Shown here piece after piece: positions 48,660 to 61,186 of a DNA stretch of 64,000 nucleotides. A program made the position numbers and the translations under genes. The notes beneath the pieces are model-generated. The model did not search any database. It was not told where the DNA came from and saw nothing but the letters and a program-made list of their open reading frames with translations. Each line of letters begins with the position of its first letter. Position 1 is the stretch's first letter. The stretch comes from Cardiocondyla obscurior. Taxonomy: Eukaryota > Arthropoda > Insecta > Hymenoptera > Formicidae. The stretch lies in NCBI RefSeq assembly GCF_019399895.1, contig NC_091866.1, forward strand, positions 9,851,308 to 9,915,307. The letters are read 5' to 3'.

Positions 48660-51600
48660 AGTGACATTGTATTCGAATTACATTTCAATTTCACAAGCAC
48701 GAAATTGTATTGGTAACGCTACTACTGACCGAAGAATCGGTACTCTTCGTACATTTCCCTTTACGTCCGAAGCACCTGTAACACAATTTACGTGGATGCT
48801 GGATTCATGTCGCTAAATTACAAAATGGTGCTCGCCTACGTAGATCTTTTTATCAAGTCTTTGTATTGACAAGAGTTTTAGAGAAAAAATGCCATGAATT
48901 TTAAGAGGAGTAGAATTGAATAATCGGTTAAACAATACTTTTCTTTTGACCAATCTTTTTTCGTCAAAGAAGATTGCTGACATCGTTTGTAAAGCCATTT
49001 CCAAGTTTTGCGGAATGTTATTTAAAAACTACAAATGTACAGATTAGTTATATGATATTAAGAACGAAGCGTTAGAACGAGGAAAAGGACAGCTTTCTAC
49101 AAAAAACGACGTATTGTTTATAAGACTGAAAAGTGTGAAAATTCTTATTGTTGATTATACAAGCTGTTAGCTTCATATACGTACTTTCTAAATTACAACA
49201 CACGATAAGATCTATTTGCCTAAGATAGGACTGCAAGTTTCTTGTGTACTTTTGTCTCGTTAGTTAGAAAGAATTAAAAAATTATATAATTTAAACAATT
49301 AATTTCAATACGTTTTTAAAAAGTACATTTATACCAATTTCTCGAATTTTTTCTTTGGTGATTAACATATATTACAATGTACTGTGTCTATATTTTACAA
49401 TAATTTTCATTTATAAGTACAAAAATATGCTTATTGTATTCCTTAAATTCGGAACAAAGTAAAGCGATATTTTTACTGCTGGTATAAGATGTACAGCAGG
49501 TATAAAGATATAGAGAGTCTATACTACGTAGGCTACACGTATACGTAGTCTACACATATATGTCTAACGTAAAAACTTAACATTATTCGAATCACTCGGC
49601 AGGAATAAGAATTAGATAGTCGATATGTTTAATCTAGTATTATTTATAGAGTACGTCACGCTTGCTTATTTATAATGGGACTTGCATAAACCCTTAGGCA
49701 AATAATACGCGGACTCCTTGAACTTGTAAATTTGCAAGCTAGCACTTGATTACAATTACTTACACAGAGTGATGGTGTTGTATTTAATATTCTATTCGTA
49801 TTAATACAGACATTGCGATCTTATTAACAAGAAAAACGTACGAATTAAAACGATGAATAAGTGACATCAAGTCGTATATATACTACGAAAACAAATATAT
49901 AATATATACTTTTCGTGTAGAGATCGCGTGAGAGTGCGGTGTCATTATCTTGATTGAAAGTGATATATAGACCGAATTGTATCTTAATTAAAAGAAACTT
50001 TAAAGATATATAGAAAAATCGTTCGCAGAATCAATTAGAGAAAATGAGAACATTCCACCAGCCAATAAAGGATTAAAATGAGATATCTTTGAGAATTTCG
50101 ACATCAATGCTATTACTGACACGCGTTTGTTTTCAACTTAGTTGTCTAACTAAAGATTGTAATTTTTATGTAATTACACAACAAAGATATATTGAGCCCG
50201 CTTTAAAACGATAATTTTTGTTAAAAATTAATTTTACCTTGCGAAAATAGATAATGTATTGTTTAACTGTACATTAGAGTCTCATATGCAAACAATTGCA
50301 TTTTTCTTCTTTCATAATTTATTACACATGCAATTATATTTTCACATTTTTAAACAAATTACAACTGAAAAAAAAAGGGAAATAATTTGTGCAGTATTTT
50401 GCATAAAAAAGAAAAAAAAAAATTAGTATTTTATTACTTAAAATATAAAATGAATTTTCTTTTACTAATTGCTTCGCCCTTATATAAAAGAGTTACCTAG
50501 TCTAATTTTTAAACACTAATTACATTTATACTTTACTTTATTGCGTGTATTAATCTATAATCGCGTACAATTATAAGAAAGTGTTTTATAAGGCACATGA
50601 CGTAAATTTATATGTTTGAAATCTTAAGGGGAAAATAACGTAAAGTTACTTTTCGTTATTATTTTTTGTTTAAAGATTAAATTATAAACTCAGGTTTGTG
50701 TAATGCACACGATTGCAAAAAAATGCCCTAATAGTATTATTTTTGATACGTCATAAAAATATTTTTTGTTAGATGCAGCGTACATTATTTGCATCAGTGC
50801 CACATTAATTTATATTTATGCACATTTAATCTCATTATTGGATTTGGTTGTCTAAGCATGTTTTTACGCAAATGCAAGAGATGAATGATCTTTTGCATGC
50901 TTTGTTATCCACGTAAAAAAAATGTTCTTTTTAATGTGGTAATATTTTATACGATACAGCTGATCTTCAAAATGTGCGCGTATATTTTATTCGTAAAAAA
51001 CACTTACTTACGTTCAACAATCTACTAGATTCTTAACTGATACGTTGATATGTTGAGTTATATATATGTTTTATATACTACGCACACTATACGCATATAG
51101 AAATGTATATGAAGATTTAATATAATGTAATTTAATATCATGTTTATATATAAAATATGTAAGCAACACTCACATATTTTATATATACGCTGTACTGATA
51201 TAATACGAAAGAAAAAAGAATATCGAAAGTAATTTGCATGTAGACGACGAACATAATACACGTGAGCTATTTCACAATGAAACAAATTTTCGAAAAATGC
51301 AAGACAGCTTATGGGACTTTAACGTTATGCTAAGAGTGCTTGTTGCGTTTGTATGATCAATAGAAATATATAATACGAACGATATTTGTGCGTGTATGGC
51401 AAAAAGGCAGGAAGAAAATGGTCTTGTTTTGTAACATTTTCATTAATTTCTTTACTGGCGAACGTTTTAAGGGTAATATTTTAGATTGTATCTCGGACCG
51501 ATTTACCTCAAGCGTCCATGAGTATATAAAGCGCATTAGAACGAAAAGTAAAGGGAATTTAAATCATTCAATCATAATATCTAAATAAAAGTATCGTCGA

Positions 51601-54600
51601 AAAGAAAGTGATCGAACTCTCCGATTGCTATGCTAACGTTATTTTACTACACGTAAAAAGAATCGCGAGGCGTCGAGTACATTATAAAGAAAAAAAAAAA
51701 AAAAATGTGTGTATTATGTATAAAAATTGGTTTCTCAATAGAAATACGAAGCGAGTTGAGAAAACAATTTTTAACGAGGTTTATTTACTGTTAAACGTTT
51801 TAACGTTAGAATGACCGATAACAAGACAATCGTTTCATCAAGTTTGATTAATTGATTAATATGGTATGATTCTATAATTTTAGATCACGGTCTAGACGAG
51901 TTTTTTTGTTTTATGTTCGCTTCGATTTGCAGTTTTATTTCTGTTATTTCAAAGGTGTTTCGCATTTATCTTTAAATCGTTTGAGGATAATTAAGAGACG
52001 TGTTGAAAATCGGCTATTCTAACGTTGAAATGAAAATTTGGAAAGCTTTCTCCGAAACCCCGCGTTTCTCATATAATGTTTGTCGGTTTGGTGGTAGCGA
52101 TTTCTATTCTCTTGAGACAAAGAGCTGCTTTCGGATTGCTGCGTATCGCATTTATATTTCACTTGACGTCTTTTGGACGACGGCGAAGCTCGTTTACCAA
52201 TATTTGGTGAAAAAAAAAAATAAATAAAAAAAATAAATAAATACAAAAGCAAAGCGAAAATCGAGATGGAACATTTGATCTTTTTATAAGACGCAGTCGC
52301 GGCGATTAAACTTCTGCTTTCATTAAATGGAAAATATTTGCGAGCGAAACACACGTCCGATACATTTGCGGACTTAAAGATTGTTCCGTGACTCGAAGAC
52401 ACACATTTTTTGTAAATAAATCGATTCCCGAGCAAAACGCTAAGACGTACGTTTAGTCTGTGCACTGCGGGTCGATGACTTGTAAATAAAGTTACTGAAT
52501 ATTATATTACGTCGAAGTCGAGAAAGAAAAATGTCACAAATAAATACAGGGATTATTATTATCCTCGTCACGTCATTTGCTTTGTCGAAGTTATCGATCG
52601 TTTTTAAATCTTTATTTAATATGCACTTGTAAGATCGATTTATTTAATTGTTAATGACAGCTTTTTTATTTGGTAACAATTTAAAATCTATTTTTTGACA
52701 TTTAATGAATATAAGGCGAGAATAGAACTTTACCTGGTGTCGATTTAAATCATGTCACTAAATGAAAATTGTTTATATTTTCTAAATTTTTTTACGTCTT
52801 CTGGAATACTCTTACTATATCAAAGCGTTACAACCAGAGCGTTACAACTTCTCTCTGATTATAACTCTGTTGCATTCAAATTTTGCGGGATGCGATCTTT
52901 CTACATCGAATGTAAACCCAGCCTAATACAATTCAGCCAATCGCAGCAGTGTGACGAGTCACTTGGCTAACGCTTGATGTCGCTGCATACGCAAAAATCA
53001 GTAACCGTTCACGTCAGATAAAACCGTTGAAGCTTTTCACTTCGTAATATTTTCGTTTTTCACTCGTGATTGTGTCAGTGCGCGAACGAAATCCAATCGG
53101 TCATAAGGTTCTACAATACGTGCCCTGCGAAAAAGGTCAACTTATAACTAAAGCCGTGCTGCAAAAATTAGTCCAAAGGTTCAAATTAGTAAGTAGTCTC
53201 GTATACGTCATTCTTTTAAAAGTTTCTTGGACGGCTTATTTATTTACGAAGCCTAGAATGTTATAAAAAACCGTATCTAAAAGGGAAAGCAGATCAATGC
53301 AGCGGGACTTAAATGCGTGAGCTGCTTTAAGAAAATCATTGAAGTGACAAGTCGACGAGATCAGATATTCTATAAAGCTCAACTTTCTGGCGCATGCTAT
53401 GTCTGCGAACGCGTTTATGCACGCCAGATGGCACGAGCCACCGGTGGAAGGAAATATGGCGAATCTCCTTGTCGAAGGTGCGGCTCGTCCGCACTTGATA
53501 TGTCTTAATTTCTCTGCACCTGGCTGGTCCACGCCGAATTTCATCTTCACGAGATCTTTATTGACCCGAGCAAGCCCTCCCCACGCGCGAATTCACTCTG
53601 AATGTGCGGATTGTGCCGAGTTGCGTCTAAAGTGCAAAGCGACGTGTGCGTAAGACCAATTATTTCTAGCGAATGTCGGAATTGAGACGCCGGATGATCT
53701 CTTCGTCGGAACGTTCGAGGAGGCACAGATTTCGAGACCCGAACTCGCCGTTTTCTACGTTCGACGAGATCGTGCACCCGCGGAATCGAGAGATAAATGA
53801 TCTTGAAGTGTGAGACGTATGACGTATTTTTACAGGCAGGTTTATTTCTACTTAAATTCACCGTGATTTCAAGTGTCCATCCTTATTCTCACGTCACCTT
53901 TCCTTTCTTTTTCATGCTATCCAGGCTATGCCATGCGTCCAAGCTATACAGTCACGTTACTCTTGAAGATTACAGAAGTTGTTTGCATAGTAATCGGAAC
54001 GCAGTCCACGGTACGTGTCCTAGACGTTTGTGATGTTTCGGAATCGGTAACGTAATTCTGTTCATTTAACAATTCGCATACGAGCCAGCCGAGTCCCTTT
54101 ACCGTCTTTTTCTAAGGATCAGGCGGCTGTTTTTGCCAACCAGTCTTGAGAAAAAAAAAAAATACACGTCTGCGCGCACGCTTGCAGTTTCTTGAATTAT
54201 AAGTAGAATCAAATCGTGATGATTCACGTAAGTTTGTTATACTCGGGAGAGAGGGAAGAGGAAACAAACGTCGAAAACGAGCTAGCACGAAAGCAGGCGG
54301 GCGGGCAGGCCGTTCGTGTAATTAGAAAATCGATCGGTATCGTCGTGCGTTAAGAAAATTTGTGACGCGGCGTACGAGCGAGAGGTTCCTAGGCAAGATA
54401 AGAGACGGAATTTTTCCCACGACGCTATTTACGTAGACGACAACCATTGCGTCATGTCGCCCGTCCTTTGCATTTGTTACAATTAGATTGCGCACGAACG
54501 ACGACTAGCGGTCACGATTATCGGCGAGCGACGTACAAAGGGAGAAAAGAGAAGCGAGGAAAAACAGACATTTTCGGGAACAGTCGCCGTGACTTGATTA

Positions 54601-57118
54601 GAGACAACCGGGACTTATTTGCGATCGTATCAACGCGGAGACGGGAAGAAAGGGAGATCACTTTCCGTGCGTTACATTTTTTTTTTTTTCTTTTTTTATA
54701 CCGCCCGTATATACGTACAAACGCGTATGTATATGTAATAATGATGGATCGTTGACGGCACGTTTCAGTGCTCCATGCAATAGCGCTACCGGTCCTCGGT
54801 GTCGTGGCGCCTCTCTCACGCCGAAAGTGCCTATCGTAAAGTAATCATACGCGAGATAGACGCAAGGGGAACCTTCGGCGGGATCCGGGCTGGATTTCAC
54901 AGGCTCGACGTGAGGCTCGAGCTCGGCGAATACCGCGACTGTCCTCGGTAGGGCAGTCCTGGTGACGTAATTCACGAATTTTCGAGAAAACGCTGTACGC
55001 GTTGCGCGTCGCAGTCGTCGCGTTAGAGAATCGCAAACCGATTAGCCTTTATACCGAACCATTTTTCTTCCGGTCCGTGGACGCGACGAGCCTCGATCGA
55101 GAATAACGCTGCGGCAAGTGAGGTGGAGCGTCGTTCGCGTTAACCCGATTCGTCCCGATTCCTTTTGCGCCCGGCATCACCGGGAGTCCGAACGCCGCGA
55201 ATCGATGTCGCCTGGAACATGACGCGGACGAACGACGTGGAACAATCGCAGGCAGTGATTGTTCCAACATGGTAGTTGTCGCGCTAACTCGAACGTAACG
55301 GTCGTAGGTGAGGTGATCGAATGCTGCCGCCGTCCGAGATCGGTAGACCGAGTTCGAGGCTGCTGCGAACGATCGTACCGTGACTCATGCGGCCGCCAAG
55401 CCCCAAGGCTGCGTCAGCGATCCTCAAGATTCCACCTAGCCCGAAACGAGAGGTTACCGTCGGCGTTCCTGTAATTGTTACCTGGCAAGTTGAGGGATTA
55501 TAGACTGCAAGTGATTTCTGCACTGCGATACATGTCACGGTAAATAGACACAATATTTTGTTGGGCAAAAGTGCCTGAAGCTTGACGATGCTCGTCAATT
55601 GTTTGGTAATCACGTAATCGATTGATTATCGCTGCAACAATAGTAACGTTAAAGGGGGATATTAAGCATAATTTTATCTCTTTATTTTTTTTTTTTTTTG
55701 CGAGGCTCACGATGGAATGCCAAAAATATCACTCTTGGTCATACGTGCGTATACGTATGCGTGTAACGCGCCCGCGCGCTACGTACGCGAAGCGAGCGTG
55801 TATGTACGTACATGCGTGTGCATGTGCACTTGATTTTGCGACGATCAAATACGAGAAACGGCAATATTGTTAAAGTGTCGGCGATATCGAGCGGTTAAAA
55901 TAGCGAGAAAGAGTAGAGGTATTAGAATTTCGTTAGATGTGAGCAGGGACAACATTCGCAGCAATCGTTACATCAACTTCGTGATGCGAATCAATAAGAA
56001 TCTACGTCGCATATGTTACTCCACTTCCGAGTTTTCTATCGTTTCTCGCCTAGGGATAAAATTAGTTGCGAACTTCGTATACGTGAGTTTGACATAAAAA
56101 AATAGGGGGAAAAAAATTCTTTATTTTCGTAAGGAGACGAGGGCACGCGAATCTTTTTTTTTTTTTCTCCCCTTGACAAGAAAAAATTACGATTCCCCTT
56201 TACGAAAGTACGCTCGGAAGAAACCCGTTTACAAAATCACACACGCGTGACCCTTTGCTTAACGGGATAGATCTATAGGATAGTAACGTGGATAGAAAGG
56301 ACGATGATGCTCCTCTATACTGCAGGAATACGGGGTCTCGGTTCTTTGTCCAAAATCGTGAAGCACATGCACAAATTGCTAGATCGATTTACACCGACGG
56401 CCCGAGGTGCTCCGGCGCTAGATTAGCAACTGGACCCGTCGCTTCTCGCCTGCGACAACGCTGGAGGAACATTCGGCCACGACTGCGTAACAGCGAGATT
56501 CCGACGGGCCGCGACGAGTGCCTCTGGGCGTTGGCACGAAACGAGCTGGCGAAAACGCTGTTGCTCGTCTTCGTCGATGATCTAGTTCCACGCACCGGCG
56601 TTGCAAACGGCTAGAGAGCGCTGCGAGAAACGACGAAAGAAGGAAATTGCTTTCGCAGACCGGGAATGCCGGGAACAGTGCCGACATTGTGCGTGATGTA
56701 GCTTTTGTGTCGTTGGCACGACGCGAAGGGGGAACGCGTCGATGAAACGTTGCACGGTCCTCGCGGGGGCAGAGAGAGAGAAAGAGGGCTGGAACGCTTT
56801 GACGCAGGATCGTATCGAGAAGTAGGAGATGATCGTCGTACTATCAGCTGCCGGCCTTCCAAGGTAATGATTTATCGGGTGCGCCAAAAAAAAAAAGGGA
56901 AAAAAAATATATGAGCTGACCCCTAGTTAATTTTCTTTCGTGGCTTATCCTTTTCTTTTTCTTGTAAGTAAAGTGATCGTTGCATTTGGCATTCCGTCTC
57001 GTTCTTTCGCTTCGATTGTCGTCAGTTTATGTGCAAAGGACTCCCCTTATCTATAAATTGTACGTGATAATTTGCATAGGTGTCCATAGGTCATCGTTCC
57101 TATTGTAATCGAATTTTG
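48660..57118. other. 4E-T 3' UTR, then intergenic DNA with a moderately CpG-rich stretch
   Basis: 48660-52500 is AT-rich with no gene-like ORF; AATAAA signals occur near 51584, 52484 and 52548, so a long 3' UTR is possible. From about 53000 to 57000 CpG content rises, but the ORFs (for example 53236-53653, 54447-54975, 55259-55613, 56288-56887) overlap in several frames on both strands without recognisable domains. The stretch may hold promoter or non-coding exons of the downstream gene or a lncRNA. I cannot support a protein gene here. Confidence 0.5.
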
Positions 57119-57316
57119 TCATTTTAATGATTCTCGGACAGATTTCAGTACTATTGAATCAAAGTGTCTCTGTACGAAACGTATTTTTACGGTTTTATCT
57201 TGCATTTTCATCGGTTGATTTACGGTATCGAGATCCTCGTGTGGCGATGCGCGGTACAAATAAATGTTTCGCCATTGTTCGTTTGTAGAGTAGAAATTCT
57301 CAAATGCAGCCGCCAT
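57119..57316 (-). CDS. Possible small protein gene, 65 codons
   Basis: An uninterrupted frame from ATG GCG GCT (start at 57316) to TGA. The sequence begins MAAAFENFYSTNEQWRNIY, continues with a charged, compositionally balanced stretch and ends VLKSVRESLK. Codon choice is mixed rather than repeat-like, and the start context (ACACA ATG GCG) is good. The ATG also lies within an AATGGCGGC motif that could simply be a YY1-type site. No family recognised; it could be a single-exon micro-gene, a fragment of a larger gene or chance. Confidence 0.35.
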   Translation of the reverse strand: MAAAFENFYSTNEQWRNIYLYRASPHEDLDTVNQPMKMQDKTVKIRFVQRHFDSIVLKSVRESLK

Positions 57317-60300
57317 TGTGTCACACGACTATGACTCGTAGTTTCAACGCGAAAGGCTTATGGCGTAGCGTTCTTGTTGTAGGGAACCACGTTATCTTTT
57401 ACTTGCGCTCTGTGCTTCGTGCTTTATTGTGCATCGTTGAGAAGTTTTATGTCACGTAGAAAGAAATGAAGGAGAAGTGATATTTAATTATATATGTAAA
57501 GATTTTATTAATGTTTCGCTATTGACGTGGTTTACGTAACGACTGACGTGTTGTCGACCATATAATTTTTATAATCGTAGGAAATTTCGCGATGCCGCGA
57601 TAAGTATTAAAACTTAGGCTCAACGTTAAATAAACTTTGCATCTTTTTGTTAAATATTTTCTACAACGAACTGATTTGAGCAGTGAAAGGAAGAATCTGT
57701 TTTATCAACCACTATTAAACCGATGGATGAAGTTACCGGAATGACCAATAGGAAATCAGTTTCATGTGAAATAAGCTCTCTTGTTGGAGCTCCCATTAAA
57801 TCGTAGCTCTCGGTAAAATAAAGCTTGGATAAATTCTCAGAAAGTAGCGAAGGAATTGAGCAGTCATAAATTAATTATTTCACTCATGATTTAAGACTAA
57901 TTAATAGCGATTAGTGATTTTCTCCTTGCTTAAATCTTCCTGCTCTTCGTTAACGATACTCTTGTTCGGCGCATTTTAGATGATATCTCAGTTCGTTTGC
58001 CATTTTTGATTGTGGAATATAATTTCGTAGTGCTTGTCGTAAAATATTTTACAAGTTATTGCTATTCGAGTCGAGTTTTCGCGAATATTTTTATAATTTC
58101 GACATTTTGATATATCTACTTGAGTTAAAAAAAATTTTTAATTTATGGAGGTTACTCTGAACTTTCGGTTGCTCGGAAAATTATAATTTTTTTTAATCAA
58201 GTGGCGCCTCTATAGATATCTACCGTACGCCATCTACTGGTAGCGTTGGTCAGAAGGACTACATACGTTTGGCTTCGGCGTAGCTGCTTCGTCAAGGCGT
58301 AACACTGAGCAGTAAAGTACATAAAATCGGCCGTTGTAACTTGATAGATCTTTCACAGTGCCCACGATCAATTGGCGACGCTGATTTATATCCATAAGGA
58401 TCGTAGTTCGAAATATTGGTACGTATGTGATATTTTACTTGAATAACGGGTCCGAACAAAGCGTGAACGAACACTTCGCTATTTACGCGGATCTAGTTGA
58501 TATAATTCTTAACTTTTGTGGCTCGAAGATGTGTTTCAATGATCGAGACCGTTTCGATGACTAGGTTTGTCGTTTATTTTCGATCTAAATGAAAATCTAT
58601 CGTCCACAATTGTTTCAATCTTTGTCAACTGTTCATAGTGTTTCCGACATCAAACATGGCGTCCGACACGATCGTTTCGTCTTGACACACGAAGCCCAGG
58701 CTTCGTGCACGCGTGTGTATCGTGCGTTGAATAGTTTTTGAGAGCAATTATCATGATTTTACGACGATTAAAAGGTTCGTGAGTTATAATGAAACTTATT
58801 ATTATCTGTATGACATTAATTTTGTTAAAATTTAACTTAATAATTATTACAGATTTATTTTAAATTTGTAATAATACATTGCAATATATTTTTTATATAT
58901 TAATAAATTCATGTGTTGGGTAATGTGAATTAAAAGTAAAGTGACGTGTACTTATTACAGAAGAATGTGTAAAATGATGAAAATTGTGAGTTAAACAAAA
59001 TAGTGAATAAGTTAAGTTGATGAAAATATGGCATATATAACATTATTTTGTGTAATTTTCTGAATTTTAAAATTTATTTAGCAATTTTACCAGTGTGTAG
59101 TTACAATGTTACATTAAAAATTCGCTAAAGATAAAAAAAATAGAAATTTATATTTTCAAACATGTGTTTCTAGATATATATAATTTATTTCAAGCGGCAT
59201 ATATATTGTTAAGAAGGTCAAATAACAACGTTTTGTAAAATGGCATCGGCTATGAATACATTTGAAAAAGTTTAAATTAAAAAAAAAAGGCGTTTAGTAG
59301 TCAAATAAAAAATTGAAAATGTTGCACTTGTATAACAAAGAGACTCCAGTATTGCATGGGAAAGGGGTTGATTGAATCAATATCCATCTTCTTACACCTC
59401 TTGCACAACCATGATTAGTAGTTATAACTTTGGTGGAAACGTTTTTACCTGTATTTGAGCAAAAGCTAGGGATATCACTTATATGCTTACGTTTATTGCG
59501 ACTGCGTTTGATGTTATACACGGTGTTCTCAGTATCATTGTATAATAAAATAATTTGTACAGACAATAATATTTTCTGAATATTGTATGATAAACTTTGA
59601 ATCTGTAGTCGTGTAAAATGACAATGTCATACTTTGATGATAATGAAGTCAATTTCAACTTATATTTAATCGCAAAATTATGTAAAAACAATTGTTCTAA
59701 ATACAACCTCGTAGTCGCCAGTCTTAAGCTTAAAATAACTTTCTAAACTGTTGCAGCGAATCGAGCTCTCGAAGAGAAAATTGTTTTTAAGAAACACGAT
59801 TTGAATTTTTTAGATTTTCCTTAAAATTGTATGCAGTCGCATCATGATTCACCCTATATGCAACACGAACAACGATGGTGACAGCGTGTAGAATCGGCGG
59901 AAAATAATCGATCGACAGCGAAGTGTACGCGTGTAGTCGAAGTGTGGCATTGTCATTCGGTCCCCTTACCGAAGATTGAACGCTTGCTCGGGAACGTTTC
60001 TAGCATTTCAACTTTGTGCAAACATTGGACAGTCAAAGAAAATTTTGTTAAAGTGTAAAACGGACGTGTGTAAAAAGTGTGAAAAAACCTGGATTGCTTG
60101 GGACAAAGAACGACATTGTATCTTGCTATATCAGACGGCGACTATTTGTTATACCGCTTTAGGAAAAAGGACAGATTAAAAAAAAATAAAAGAAAGAAAT
60201 ACATGGAATATGAAATGTTAACGATCAGGTAACATCACGCAACATATCGTTTCAACGATGTCTACATGTCAGTCCTACGGATCTCACTATCGAAGAATGT

Positions 60301-61186
60301 AATCTAAGAATGTATAAGCGATAACGCATCTCCACGACATGTGCCCATCGATCGCATCTCCGGTGCGCTGATTTAATTTAAAGGCATGGTTCGCCTCTCA
60401 GAAAATGGAAATAGAATCGCGAACTGTGCTTCTCACCGTTTCAACGACGATTGTGATTGAATCGCAATTTTTCTTAATCAACCGAAAGAACGAGGCTCGT
60501 GTTTTCGTGTGCGTATTGTAGACTGAAATATTCATCGGCTCCCTGAAGAATCAGTGTAAAGAAAACGCAGAGTTTAAAATTGCTTATGAAGCATCTTTTG
60601 AAAGGAAGACTACGCAAGACGACGATTAGAGACCGTATAAAATTATGGACGAAAATATGTTATAATAAGCGTTTTCGAAAGTTTGTTAACGAAACAACGA
60701 AAGTTTTTGTGCTTAACCATGTCGCGTTATAATCGAGCTGCGGTAATCAAAATTTCGCGTGCCATTGTAACTGTAGTTGTGTCTACGTGAGTGAATTTAT
60801 TAAAATTTATAGCTCACAAAAAAAATACGAAATTTATTATGAACTTTCACCCGTCGATTGAAAATTATGCACACTTACGAAAACTAATTGTTCATGCGGA
60901 ATATTAGAGATAGGATAGCTGTTTTGTAACATTAATATATTTTTTCAGGACTTTTATCTTTGCATGCATATTATACTGCATTTTCAGAATATTTAAAAGT
61001 TTCTTTTGACGTGTATTTTTTTCAAATAATAGCAAAACTGATATAAAGCAAGCGATTGATTAATTTTTTATAATATACAGATTGATTAAATAAATATAAT
61101 ACACAGATTAATTAAAAAATATATAACTGTGAATGTTTTTAATAAGTTGCGTTTTCTGTCTGACTGCAGGTTGTTCGAGCACAGGA
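57317..61186. promoter_or_regulatory. Upstream and 5' leader region of the 61.2-kb gene
   Basis: Mixed composition with no gene-like ORF. The first coding exon at 61170 starts at an acceptor (CTGACTGCAG), so at least one non-coding exon lies upstream, possibly near 58200-58700 or 59870-60180 where CpG content rises. GGCGCC (58202) and ACGCCATCTACTGG (about 58227) are promoter or insulator-like motifs. The ORFs at 59294-59566 and 59976-60179 show no family resemblance. Confidence 0.4.

Noticed and set aside
49500..49560. Palindromic TACGTAG-type motifs downstream of 4E-T
   Set aside because: Short and imperfect, with no clear hairpin or repeat family.
53236..56887. Cluster of 60-109 codon ORFs on both strands
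   Set aside because: They overlap in several frames, are rich in Arg/Ser/Cys, lack recognisable domains, and fit moderately CpG-rich non-coding DNA.
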